From an uncultured Muribaculaceae bacterium (GTDB taxonomy: Bacteria; Bacteroidota; Bacteroidia; Bacteroidales; Muribaculaceae): a stretch of 64,000 nt of DNA. The notes under the pieces are model-generated. The model saw only the letters and a program-made list of their open reading frames with translations, had not been told where the DNA came from and did no database searches. The position numbers were made by a program, and so were the translations under genes. The stretch spans positions 124,001-188,000 of the forward strand of contig CALUMX010000001.1 in assembly GCA_944321875.1 (NCBI GenBank), written 5' to 3'. Every line of letters begins with the position of its first letter. Position 1 is the first letter of the stretch. Below are positions 16,733 through 25,763 of this stretch, piece by piece.

Positions 16733-18886
16733 ATGAGAAAATCTACTCTGAAATCGCTGTCGTTGATGGCGTGTCTGTCCCTTGGGCTTTCTGTGAATGC
16801 ATCCGACTTTTCTGTCGATGGTGTTTATTACAATGTACTTTCTGCTGAAAATCTGACAGCGGAGGTGGCTCCCGGTCCGCTTCCTGCCTACTCCGGAAAT
16901 GTACGGATTCCGGAGCAAGTGACTTTTGAGGAAAAGACATATACCGTGACTGCGGTTGGAGCGACGGCTTTCTAGGATTGCGAATCGTTGCTTATGGCAA
17001 TACTTCCGTCGTCGATAACCTCGATTGGCGAGTCGGCCTTTTCTGGTTGCAGCAATATGATTACGCTGGATATTCCGACGGCAGTTACCACCATCGGTCC
17101 GTCGGCGTTCTATGGATGCCGGGCGTTGGAGCAAGTTGTTCTGCCGGACGGCGTGGAGACGGTGAGCAAATCCATGTTTGCCAGCTGCAGCAGTTTGTCG
17201 AAAGTCACGATTCCCGCATCGGTCACCTCGATTGAGGATTCCGCCTTTGAGTTTTGCAGCAGTTTGTCGGATGTGACGGTTCCGGACAAAATTGTTTCTG
17301 TCGGCAATTATGCGTTTTCCGGTTGCAGTTCCCTGTCTGCGCTGGTGCTTCCTGACGGGGTTACGTCGATGGGCGAATATGCGCTTTGGGATTGCAGCGG
17401 TCTGACATCTTTCCGCATTCCGGAAGGAATTAAGGAGATTGCGCCTTCAACGTTCAGGGGATGCAGCGGTCTGACGGAGATTGAGCTTCCCGGTGCGATT
17501 GGCACTATCGGTGATGCGGCGTTCTACGATTGCAGCGGCTTGAAGTCGGTGGCACTTCCGGCGAGCGTTACGTCGATAGGCGCGGAAGTGTTCTACAATT
17601 GTTCAGGTTTGGAATCGGTAGAGATTGGAGAAAATATCAACTCAATAGGTAACTGGGCATTTTACGAATGCAGCGGTTTGACGAGCATTGAGCTGCCCAA
17701 TACAGTGACATCGGTTGGTAACTGGGCTTTTGCCGGTTGTACGAAATTGGTCGATGTGACACTGTCGGAGCAGTTGGGAAAATTGGAGCATCATACGTTC
17801 TACGGATGTACGGAATTGAAGTCGGTGAAACTCCCTGCGGGCTTACAGTCGTTGGAATATTCCGCATTTGAGAATTGTACGGCACTGACCGATGTTGGCA
17901 TGTCAGAAGGTCTGACGACCATCAGCTATAATGTATTTAAGGGCTGTACCGGCTTGAAAGGCATCGCTATTCCTTCCACGGTAAATTCCATCGGCGCGTG
18001 GGCATTTGCCGGTTGCACGGGCCTGGAGTCAGTTGTAATTCCGGAGAGCGTACGTACGGTAGGCTATTCCGCTTTCAACGGATGTACGGGATTGGCGGAG
18101 GTCGACATTCAGGCGCCGCTTGTGGCTATCGAGTCGGACTTGTTTGCCGGTTGCTCATCCTTGAAGGAAGTGGTAATTCCGGAAACGGTTGAGGCATTTG
18201 GTGCGCACGCGTTCAAGGACTGCACCAGCCTTACGGCGGTGAACATCCCGGAAAAGGTGACGGAGATTCCTTCTGAATTATTCAAGAACTGTACGTCGCT
18301 TGCAGCGGTGGTTCTGCCGCCGACGATAAAATCTCTCGGCGATTCCGCTTTTGAGGGTTGTACGGGATTGACAGCCGTGGAACTTCCGGAAGGCGTGGGA
18401 ACACTGGGTTATTCCGTGTTCTATGAGTGTGCGGGCTTGCTTTCTGTCAAGTTCCCCTCAACGGTAACGTCCATCGGTTTTGAGTCGTTTGCAGGTTGTC
18501 CGGACATCGCTTCGGTTACCTCGATGAGTACGACCGCTCCGGTGCTCAGTGAGTCGGCGTTTGACACAGCCGTTTACGACGCAGCCGAGTTGCTCGTCCC
18601 GGAAGGAGCATTGGCAGCCTATAAGGAAAGTGACGGATGGAAACTTTTCAAGAATGTAAAGGAAGATAATTTCTCAGGTATCGATGCTTGTGCGGATAAG
18701 GAGCTGACGGTAATGGCTGATGGAGGCCGTATCGTTGTGGAAGGAGCCGACAGCAGTCTTCCGGTAGAAGTGTATGGTGTAAACGGACAACTGATTTATC
18801 ACGGAGCCGCATCTGATATTGACGTGCCCGGTGCAGGTGTTTACGTTGTCAAAGTAGGAAAGCAAACGGTAAAGATTGTATTGTAA
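16733..18886 (+). pseudogene. BspA-like leucine-rich repeat surface protein interrupted by an amber codon
   Basis: The frame starts with a signal peptide (MRKSTLKSLSLMACLSLGLSVNA) and runs into Treponema/BspA-type LRR_5 repeats. A TAG at 16973-16975 stops it after 80 codons, exactly where each repeat normally has aromatic-x-Cys (AF[Y]DCESL), so a TAC or TAT was probably lost. Without a shift the same frame continues for about 637 codons with some 22 repeats of the form F-x-x-C-x-x-L-x-x-x-x-I/L-P. It ends in a T9SS-like sorting tail (VYGVNGQLIYHG, GVYVVKVGKQTVKIVL). A restart at the ATG at 16988 would lack a signal peptide. Relatives act as adhesins. Confidence 0.88.
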
Positions 18887-18908
18887 TAGGTTTAATTTTG
18901 TTTGGGGG

Positions 18909-18949
18909 AACGGCCGTCGGCGGTAAAATGCCGATGGCCGTTTTATTTT
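18909..18949 (+). terminator. Terminator after the BspA-like gene
   Basis: AACGGCCGTCGGC and GCCGATGGCCGTT pair with one wobble around an 8-base loop, followed by TTATTTTG. It overlaps the stop codon of the convergent Nudix gene. Confidence 0.85.
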
Positions 18950-19344
18950 GTCTCGGACAGCAGGGCGTTTACGATGCCGATGTCGGCGGCAGCCCAATCG
19001 AGCGTAGGAAGTTCGTTGCGGTCGCACCAGAGGAACGCCTCATGCTCGCGCATCGTAAAGACGGCAGACTCCGCCTCGCAGAGGTATGCTGTCATCGTAA
19101 TGTCGAAATCGGGATAGGAATGCTCCACGGTGACGAGCTTTCGTCCCACCGTGACCGGATAGTCCATTTCCTCCAGCAGCTCACGTCTCAGCGCCTCCTG
19201 CGGCGTTTCTCCCGCTTCGATTTTTCCGCCCGGGAATTCGAACTTATGACTTGTGTAATCAAACCGTGTCGCGCCCTTCCGCATGCACAGGAACTTTCCC
19301 CCGTAGCACACCACCGCCGCCACCACTTCATAATGTTTCTTCAT
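18943..19344 (-). CDS. Nudix hydrolase, MutT / 8-oxo-dGTP diphosphatase type
   Basis: A 133-residue cytoplasmic pyrophosphohydrolase. Start taken at the ATG giving MKKHYEVVAAVV, the family N-terminus; an in-frame ATG nine codons upstream (19371) is the alternative. The Nudix box GGKIEAGETPQEALRREL-LEEM fits GX5EX7REUXEEXGU except for the last glycine. The KFEFPGGKIE context and CMRKG are typical of the MutT clade that cleans oxidised dGTP from the nucleotide pool. It is convergent with the BspA-like gene and lies downstream of the terminator of the lipoprotein operon, so it is probably transcribed alone. Confidence 0.9.
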   Translation of the reverse strand: MKKHYEVVAAVVCYGGKFLCMRKGATRFDYTSHKFEFPGGKIEAGETPQEALRRELLEEMDYPVTVGRKLVTVEHSYPDFDITMTAYLCEAESAVFTMREHEAFLWCDRNELPTLDWAAADIGIVNALLSETK

Positions 19345-19424
19345 TTTCTTGTTTGTTGGATTGCTCTGCAAATATAGCCCAACGCCTGTTTCCGGTCAAG
19401 CGTCTGTCTTAGCTGACGAAAATA

Positions 19425-19455
19425 AAAAAGGCCGACTGCGGGGCAGCCGGCCTTT
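19425..19455 (-). terminator. Terminator of the EEP-TonB receptor-lipoprotein operon
   Basis: On the minus strand AAAAGGCCGGCTGC pairs with GCAGTCGGCCTTTT (one wobble) around CCCC and is followed by TTATTTT. It begins 22 bases after the stop codon of the 719-residue lipoprotein. Confidence 0.88.
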
Positions 19456-19476
19456 TGGGAGCAGACGGGTGTCTGC

Positions 19477-21636
19477 TTAGAACTGATATTCGGTAACTTC
19501 CTTGATACCCTTGATGCGGTAGAGGTCGCTGACGATATTGCCTTTTACCTTTACCTGCTTGCCGAGGTTCTCAGGATGTGACTTCAGGTTGATGGCGTCG
19601 CGGATGGCACCTGACGGGAGCGCTATGACTACGCATTGGTTCGGGTCTTTCACGTCGGCTGTCTCAGCGATGAGCACGTTGAGGTTGTTGGCACCCTCAG
19701 CCGTGAAGCTGGAGTTCTTGGTTGCGTCGATGCCGGATACGAAACCTACGATGTAGCCGGTTACCCATTTGTCGTTGCCAGTGATACCTGCTACGACTTC
19801 AGCTGCCGTGTAAGGTTTCTCGAGTGAACCGTCGTTGTCAGAGTCAATCATGTTCGGGTTGCGCTTACCAATCATTACGTTGTCAAAGTTCCATGTCGCA
19901 TAGTCGCTTGACTGCTCAGAATAGTAGCGGAATGCGATGAATCCGATGCCTGAGAATTGGCTGAGGTCAACATTGCCTGACGGAACGAAGTCTGTGAAGC
20001 CAGACGCTTCTCCTTGAGCTAATTTCGGGTCGAGCAGCGTCTTGTTGGCTGTTGTCGGGTCATTGCTGTCGAGCACATATACCTCGAAGTGGCTGTTTGT
20101 GCTGTTGTAGAGGTTTACTTGTGAGTAGAAGCTGAATACCTTTTCCGGCATCTTGTCGAAGTTGACAGCCGGAGAAATCAACCAAGCATCGAAAGGAGGA
20201 TTCTTGCCTGAATAGCCTGTGCAGGTTGCGTAGACGTTGGATTCCATGTTGGAAGAGCGGAGAGACCAGCTCTTGTCGCCCTTAACGGTTTTTACCGTCC
20301 ATCCGTCACCTACGAGGTTGCTGCTTGAGATGTCAATCCAGCCGCTGCTGTTGGCCTGGTTGATATATTGGTCGAAATTCTCGTCGAGCTGGCTGACAAC
20401 AACCGGCTTGTCAAAGGAGAATTCATCCTTCGTACCCTTGTTGTCGGTCAGACCGGCCATGCCGAGTACGTTGTTCAACTTACCTTGCAGTGTGATTTCG
20501 AAGCCGCGGTTGTCAGGATTGTCCTGCAGGTTGGCTTGCGTGCGGAGCTCAGAGTTGGACGGAAGCTCGATAACGAGGCATTTCTTGTAGTCCTTCACGT
20601 CGGCTGACTCAGCGATGACGAGCGTGTTGGGCAGTGTGAACGGAGCGTTCCATTCGATGTCGTTGTTGGAAGAAACGCTTGATACGCCCGGAGCAACTGC
20701 ACCGACGATGTAACCCTTCACCCAATACTTCTTATTGGCATCCTTGCCCTGATTGCTGATGGCCGCGCTAACGGTCATCGGGTTGGACTTGCTGCCTTCG
20801 CTCTGGTCGAAGATGCAGTCGGAGTAAGAGCGGAGAGTCAGCTGCCAGCTGCCGTTGAAGTAACCGAGGATACCCACAACGGAACCGTCGCCTTCAGGAA
20901 GCGTGCGGTTGTAGAAGTTGGCGTAACCGCTGGTACGCACGTCAATCTGTGCGGAACCGTCGGTCAAGGTCTGTGATTTTGAAACCTGATATTCTGCGAA
21001 TGTTTCCTTACCGCCGTTCACGAAGTGTACGTTGTCGAAACGCACGAGCTGGCTCTGCCATTTGCGAACGCCTTCCACGTCGTTGGCTGACGGAAGGTCG
21101 GCGATGCGGATAGTCATGGTGTCGACAGCAGCCGGGTTAGGAAGACCGTTGAGCTGTACGTGCTTCTTGAAGAACTCAAGCGGCATGAATGTAGTCTGCC
21201 AGCCGAACTGCTCGTCGTAGTCGGGGAATCCGAACTGCTGCAGGCCTGAGTATTTACCGATATACATGTCGGTAGCGTCAATCACCAGTTCCTGGCCGAA
21301 AGCGTAGGTGTTGTAGAGGCTGTTGGCGTTGATGGAAAGAGTGATGGCTGCCGTCTCGTCCTGGATGACGATGTTCTTGTAGATATTGCCGGAAGCGTCG
21401 GAGCTGATGACACGTCCCTTGATGACGATGTGCTTGCCGTCGTCGGTCATCTCTACCGTATCGACGCCGTTCTTGTCGTCGCTCCAGTATCTTGCCTTCA
21501 GTTCGGCAATGGTCGTATTTGCTTCGATGGTTGCCTGCGGGCCGTCCAAAGGAGGAGTGTCCCAATTATCGTCACAGCTGTAGAAGCCGAATGATGCAAA
21601 CAACAGTGATGCCAGATATAACTTGAAATGTTTCAT
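19477..21636 (-). CDS. Large surface lipoprotein with DUF5689/DUF6359-like (OB-like) and choice-of-anchor-J domains
   Basis: A 719-residue lipoprotein: signal peptide with lipobox FYSC (Cys21). Domains in order, judged by eye: a DUF5689-like segment (about 40-270; GKHIVIKGRVISSDASGNIY, IVIQDETAAITLSINANS), a DUF6359-like segment (about 285-400; KKYWVKGYIVGAV), a choice-of-anchor-J jelly roll (about 415-590; WLISPAVNF, GIGFIAFRYYS), and a second DUF6359-like segment (about 600-719; DKWVTGYIVGFV). The first and repeated ones have the look of OB folds, as found in some extracellular nucleases. It is the last gene of an operon behind a TonB receptor (41-base gap) and probably is that receptor's surface partner, analogous to a SusD. 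The ligand is unknown. Confidence 0.78.
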   Translation of the reverse strand: MKHFKLYLASLLFASFGFYSCDDNWDTPPLDGPQATIEANTTIAELKARYWSDDKNGVDTVEMTDDGKHIVIKGRVISSDASGNIYKNIVIQDETAAITLSINANSLYNTYAFGQELVIDATDMYIGKYSGLQQFGFPDYDEQFGWQTTFMPLEFFKKHVQLNGLPNPAAVDTMTIRIADLPSANDVEGVRKWQSQLVRFDNVHFVNGGKETFAEYQVSKSQTLTDGSAQIDVRTSGYANFYNRTLPEGDGSVVGILGYFNGSWQLTLRSYSDCIFDQSEGSKSNPMTVSAAISNQGKDANKKYWVKGYIVGAVAPGVSSVSSNNDIEWNAPFTLPNTLVIAESADVKDYKKCLVIELPSNSELRTQANLQDNPDNRGFEITLQGKLNNVLGMAGLTDNKGTKDEFSFDKPVVVSQLDENFDQYINQANSSGWIDISSSNLVGDGWTVKTVKGDKSWSLRSSNMESNVYATCTGYSGKNPPFDAWLISPAVNFDKMPEKVFSFYSQVNLYNSTNSHFEVYVLDSNDPTTANKTLLDPKLAQGEASGFTDFVPSGNVDLSQFSGIGFIAFRYYSEQSSDYATWNFDNVMIGKRNPNMIDSDNDGSLEKPYTAAEVVAGITGNDKWVTGYIVGFVSGIDATKNSSFTAEGANNLNVLIAETADVKDPNQCVVIALPSGAIRDAINLKSHPENLGKQVKVKGNIVSDLYRIKGIKEVTEYQF

Positions 21637-21677
21637 CTTTGTATTATGAATTTATTGTTTTTACTGTTAAGAATTGA

Positions 21678-24422
21678 TTAGAAACGGATACCGACATTGG
21701 CGTAGATGCGCAGACCCTGCGTGTAGTAGAAACGGCTCGGGTAGCGGTTGACGTCGTAGTTCTGATAGTCGAAACGGCTCTGTTGGTAACCGCCTGTCTG
21801 GATATTCTTCTTGTTGAGAATGTTGTTGATGTTGATGTTGAAATTGAGCGACAGCTTGCGGTTGACGTAGACAACCTTACCGATGCTGGCGTTGAGCGTA
21901 AACACGTCGCGGAGCTTTTCCTGTGAAGTGATTTCTTTCACCTTGGCAAGGTAGGCTTCCTCGCTGCCTGCGAAGGATGCGAGACCCGGCATCAGCTCGT
22001 GGCGGATAGGAGAGAGGTCGATGTAGGAATCGCCCATCCATGTTCCGTTCAGCTCAAGGAACCACATTCCCGGTGCGTTGTAGTTGATGGAGAGGCTTCC
22101 GGCAGTTTGCGGAGTACCTGACACATAGAAATTCTTGAGATATACGGTCTGAGTCGTATCGGCATACATTCCGTTCTCGAAGCTGCGTGTACCGCTCGGG
22201 CGGTTCTTGTACTGGTAGCGTGAGAAGGTTCCGGCAGCCGAGATAGTCAGGTCCGGAGTAATCTTGAAGGCAAGACCGAGTTCCACGCCTTTGTGCGTCT
22301 TGTTCACGCCTGTAAGCACGTAGTTCGTATAGGTGCGGAAGTTGTCATCGTAGAAGGAAGAACGTTCCGTAGCATCGTAGATGTTGGTCCAGAAACCTGT
22401 GATGGTACCGCGAACGCGGTTGTAGTTGAACGAGTAGCTGAGGTCAGCCGACAGGATGCGTTCGCTCTGCAGGTTGGCAATTACGTCGTCCTTGATACGC
22501 GGTGCGATATACACGTTGTCGGCCAGCGGAGCGCGTGAGCCGTAGGAGATGTTTCCTGTGAAGAAGTTGTGACCGTCAAGCTTGTAGGTAGCGCCGGCTT
22601 TAATCATTCCGTTGAAGAAATGGTGGGAGTCGCCCTTGCCGAATGAGTTCTCCGGAGCACGTCCGTTGCGCATCTTACCGTCGCGCTGGAATGCCGTGTA
22701 AGCGAACTTGGCACCGTAGTTGATGTCCCATTGAGCCAGGTTGACTGAGTTTTGCAGCCAAAGCGTTGTGATGACGGAGTTGAGGTTGTAGTTGTAGCCG
22801 AATTTGTCGCCCTCGACCACCTTGCGGTTCGGGTTGTTGAGGTCGTTCTGGAGCACTTCCGGCTCGTCGGGGAAGTCGCGTTCGGCAAACTGGTCGGTAT
22901 CGACCCAGTAGTCACCGCCGAGCAGGTCGCGGATGGTCTTGTAGTAGCTTGCCTGCGTCAGGTTGAGGCCCACACCGCCCTGAAGGGTCATGAAGTCGTT
23001 CAGACGGTGGTTGAGCGTAGAGTTGAAGAAGGCATTTTTCTGATTGCTGTGGCGGTTTTCAAGAATGTAGGTTGAACCGCGGTAGGGGGCGCCTGTCTGC
23101 TCATGGTTGAGCTTCGACTGGTAGTTGGTGCGGTAGAGCTGGTCCCAGTTGATTTGACGCATGCTCTCGTTGTTTCTCCACAGGTCCGTGTAGAGCTCGA
23201 AGGCTTCCGGATAATCCTTGTAGTAGGACGGGAGGTAGCGGTAGTAGTCAGGACGCGGGTCGGCCGCGTTGTACCAGTTGAGCGCGGAGGATGAGTACAT
23301 CGAGTAGCGGAGTGCAAGACCCGTGTTGAGGCTTGTGCCCGATTTCGGATTCCATATCCAGTTGATGATGGCTGTCGGGTCAAACGACTCTACGATGCGG
23401 GCAGCGCGTTTCTCTCCGTTCTGCCATCCCCAGTTAGGGTTGTAGAGGTAGTTGTCGGCCAGCTGATATGCCTCTTCGTAGGTTGCCGATGACGAAGCTC
23501 TCTGTGTCGGAGCACCGTAGAACGTGATGGCAAGGCTGTGCTGCGGGTTGAATACTTTCTGCGCAGCGAGGAAAAGGCCGGCTGAGTGATAGAACGTACC
23601 TTCGGTGATTCCCTCTTTGCTGTATCGTCCTACGGCTGATACGGTGAATGCCCAGTTGTGCTCGTTGAGGCCGGTGGAGTAAGTCACCATGCCGCGGGTC
23701 GTGTAGGCACCGTTCGTGTAAGAAAGGCTGCCGCGGAATCCCGGAGCGTAGTTGCTTGCCAGCGTGTTGATGTTGGAAGCACCTCCGATTTCACCGAGAG
23801 AGAAGGAAGATGAGTTCAGGCCGAGGCTCACCGAGCGGCTCTTGAAAGCCTGGTTCAGACCGCCGAGTGTAGAGTAGTTGAAGCGGCCGCGGATAGCGTC
23901 AGTGAACTGTACACCGTTGATAAACATCTGGGAATACTCCTGGTCGTAGCCTCTCAGACGGAAGCGCATCACGCTGAAGTCATAGTTCGTCGCATTGTAA
24001 TAGATGTCGTCAGAGGCTCCCGAAAGGATACCGATTGACTGCTCGTTACCCTCCTCGTCGTCGATTTGCGACTCGTCGAGCAGGAGCATGTCGGGTTCGT
24101 ATTGGCCGTCATGGTCGGGCTTCATCGTGATGTTGCCCAGGTCGACGGTTGAGTTGTCGTGCAGTGTGACTTCTCTGACTGCGTCCGCATAGCCGTAGGC
24201 AATTACCGTAATCACGTCGTCGCCCGGCTTTAGATTTGACATCAGGAAGTCGCCGTTAGGACCGGCGGTGGCGCTGTGCCCCTGCTTGTTGAGCAGGATG
24301 GTGGCACCTCCTACCGGCATGCCGCTTTCGGCGTCGACTACCACGCCGCTCAGTTTTGCATTCTGTGCGAAAGCAGGAAGGATGGCGAGCGTCAGTAGAA
24401 GAAAGAACAGTTTGAATTTCAT
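21678..24422 (-). CDS. TonB-dependent outer-membrane receptor with CarboxypepD-like N-terminus
   Basis: A 914-residue outer-membrane protein with a signal peptide (MKFKLFFLLLTLAILPAFAQ). It has a carboxypeptidase-regulatory-like beta sandwich (about 23-105; LSGVVVDAESGMPVGGATIL), a divergent plug (RFRLRGYDQEYSQMFINGVQ, GEIGGASNINTLAS) and a long beta-barrel ending in aromatic GLRIYANVGIRF. It lacks the TonB-box and SusC signatures seen in the SusC at 58.9 kb, so it is a non-Sus receptor. An acidic linker (LLLDESQIDDEEGNEQS) between the N-terminal domain and the plug is unusual. It is the middle gene of the operon, 22 bases after the nuclease-like gene. Confidence 0.92.
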   Translation of the reverse strand: MKFKLFFLLLTLAILPAFAQNAKLSGVVVDAESGMPVGGATILLNKQGHSATAGPNGDFLMSNLKPGDDVITVIAYGYADAVREVTLHDNSTVDLGNITMKPDHDGQYEPDMLLLDESQIDDEEGNEQSIGILSGASDDIYYNATNYDFSVMRFRLRGYDQEYSQMFINGVQFTDAIRGRFNYSTLGGLNQAFKSRSVSLGLNSSSFSLGEIGGASNINTLASNYAPGFRGSLSYTNGAYTTRGMVTYSTGLNEHNWAFTVSAVGRYSKEGITEGTFYHSAGLFLAAQKVFNPQHSLAITFYGAPTQRASSSATYEEAYQLADNYLYNPNWGWQNGEKRAARIVESFDPTAIINWIWNPKSGTSLNTGLALRYSMYSSSALNWYNAADPRPDYYRYLPSYYKDYPEAFELYTDLWRNNESMRQINWDQLYRTNYQSKLNHEQTGAPYRGSTYILENRHSNQKNAFFNSTLNHRLNDFMTLQGGVGLNLTQASYYKTIRDLLGGDYWVDTDQFAERDFPDEPEVLQNDLNNPNRKVVEGDKFGYNYNLNSVITTLWLQNSVNLAQWDINYGAKFAYTAFQRDGKMRNGRAPENSFGKGDSHHFFNGMIKAGATYKLDGHNFFTGNISYGSRAPLADNVYIAPRIKDDVIANLQSERILSADLSYSFNYNRVRGTITGFWTNIYDATERSSFYDDNFRTYTNYVLTGVNKTHKGVELGLAFKITPDLTISAAGTFSRYQYKNRPSGTRSFENGMYADTTQTVYLKNFYVSGTPQTAGSLSINYNAPGMWFLELNGTWMGDSYIDLSPIRHELMPGLASFAGSEEAYLAKVKEITSQEKLRDVFTLNASIGKVVYVNRKLSLNFNININNILNKKNIQTGGYQQSRFDYQNYDVNRYPSRFYYTQGLRIYANVGIRF

Positions 24423-24444
24423 AAAATTATTGATTAGTGTTTAG

Positions 24445-25488
24445 TTATTTGATTTTTCTGACGAGGAAAATCTGAGTGGGGAAGTGGTCGCTGTAACCGT
24501 TGGTGTAGATGCCGGAAGAGAATGTGCGCAGCGGGTAGCCCTTGCGGTCACCTTCCTGCGTTTTCATTTCCGGGACATCATTATGCACTTTGCACTTGAA
24601 GTATTTCCAAGTGGTACGGTCGTCGCCGATGAGGTTGTCGTTGATGATAATCTGGTCGAAGAGGTTCCATTGTCCGCGATAGGCGAGGGAGCCGATGCCG
24701 TTGTCGAGCACTTCCCACCAAGGGTTGAACCATCCGCCTTTCTCCACTTCGTCCTGATGCTTCTTGGCTCCGATGATTTCCGCACAGCTGGAGTTGAACG
24801 GGTCGTCGTTCAAGTCACCCATGATGATAACCTTCTGGTTGGGATTGACAGCCAGCACCGAGTCGGCAATGCTCTTGCTGAGCGCGGCAGCCGCCTGACG
24901 CAGCGGACGGGAACGTTGCTCGCCGCCGAGGCGTGAAGGCCAGTGGTTGACGATGATGCTTACAGGTTCGCCCATCAGCAGGCCGCTGACGCAAGTCTGG
25001 TCGCGGGTGAGGAATTTCGGGTTGTCGGGAATGACAAGACGGTGGTGTGTGACGTTGAGCACACGGAACATGCGGGGATTGTAGAGCAAACCCACGTCAA
25101 CGCCGCGGAGGTCAGGAGAGTCGTGGTGAACAATCTGATAGTTCATGTCCTTAATCTGAGGGTCCTTGACGAGGTCTTCGAGTACGGAGCGGTTCTCGAT
25201 TTCAGACACGCCGATAACGGCAGGACCGTTGGGGGTGATTTTTGTCTTCAGTTTGCTGATGGCAAAACCCATACGGTTGAGCTTGTTACGGTATTTGTTG
25301 CCGTCCCATTTGTTTTTTCCTTTCGGAGAAAACTCCAGGTCGTATTGTCCGTTGTTATTGATAGTGTCGAACAGGTTTTCCAGGTTGTAGAAGGCTACGC
25401 CTACCACCTGAAACTGTTTGTCGCGGGCAAAGACAGAGGCCGATGCCACGAGAATCGCAATCAGTGCGATTGGAAGGATACGTCTCAT
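24445..25488 (-). CDS. Secreted endonuclease/exonuclease/phosphatase (EEP) family hydrolase
   Basis: A 347-residue protein with a cleavable signal peptide (MRRILPIALIAILVASASVFA). It has the catalytic elements of the DNase I / EEP fold: FYNLENLFDT near the N-terminus, the metal glutamate in GVSEIENRS, the histidine in IIVNHWPSRLGG, the Asp-x-Asn motif in IIMGDLNDDPF, and the terminal SDH in GYSDHFP. Members cleave nucleic acids, phospholipids or sugar phosphates; the substrate here cannot be read from the sequence. The signal peptide and its place as first gene of an operon with a TonB receptor and a large lipoprotein point to extracytoplasmic breakdown of a phosphorylated polymer before uptake. 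Confidence 0.88.
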   Translation of the reverse strand: MRRILPIALIAILVASASVFARDKQFQVVGVAFYNLENLFDTINNNGQYDLEFSPKGKNKWDGNKYRNKLNRMGFAISKLKTKITPNGPAVIGVSEIENRSVLEDLVKDPQIKDMNYQIVHHDSPDLRGVDVGLLYNPRMFRVLNVTHHRLVIPDNPKFLTRDQTCVSGLLMGEPVSIIVNHWPSRLGGEQRSRPLRQAAAALSKSIADSVLAVNPNQKVIIMGDLNDDPFNSSCAEIIGAKKHQDEVEKGGWFNPWWEVLDNGIGSLAYRGQWNLFDQIIINDNLIGDDRTTWKYFKCKVHNDVPEMKTQEGDRKGYPLRTFSSGIYTNGYSDHFPTQIFLVRKIK

Positions 25489-25536
25489 ATAATTTTAGGT
25501 TTTGTTGAATTCAAAAAAGTGCCGAAAAAGGAATCT

Positions 25537-25544
25537 CAAAAATA
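25537..25544 (-). promoter_or_regulatory. Possible -7 box of the EEP-TonB receptor operon
   Basis: TATTTTTG on the minus strand fits TAnnTTTG and lies about 50 bases before the EEP start. The surrounding sequence is very A+T-rich and no clear -33 TTTG stands at the right distance, so the call is tentative. Confidence 0.35.
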
Positions 25545-25763
25545 ATAATTATTTATCAAAATACAATAATATTTACAAAGAAATTTCTAAAGAGCGGATA
25601 TTTTACGGTGTGGTTTGGGCGGAATTCGGGAATGAGGCGGGTGGGGTTGTTAATAACTTTTTGGTTATAAACATAAAAAAGGGCTTTTTACATCACCGAT
25701 TTTCTATAAATAATGTATACCTTTACACCCTAATTAGATTAAGAACAGAAGAGCGATTTTGAG

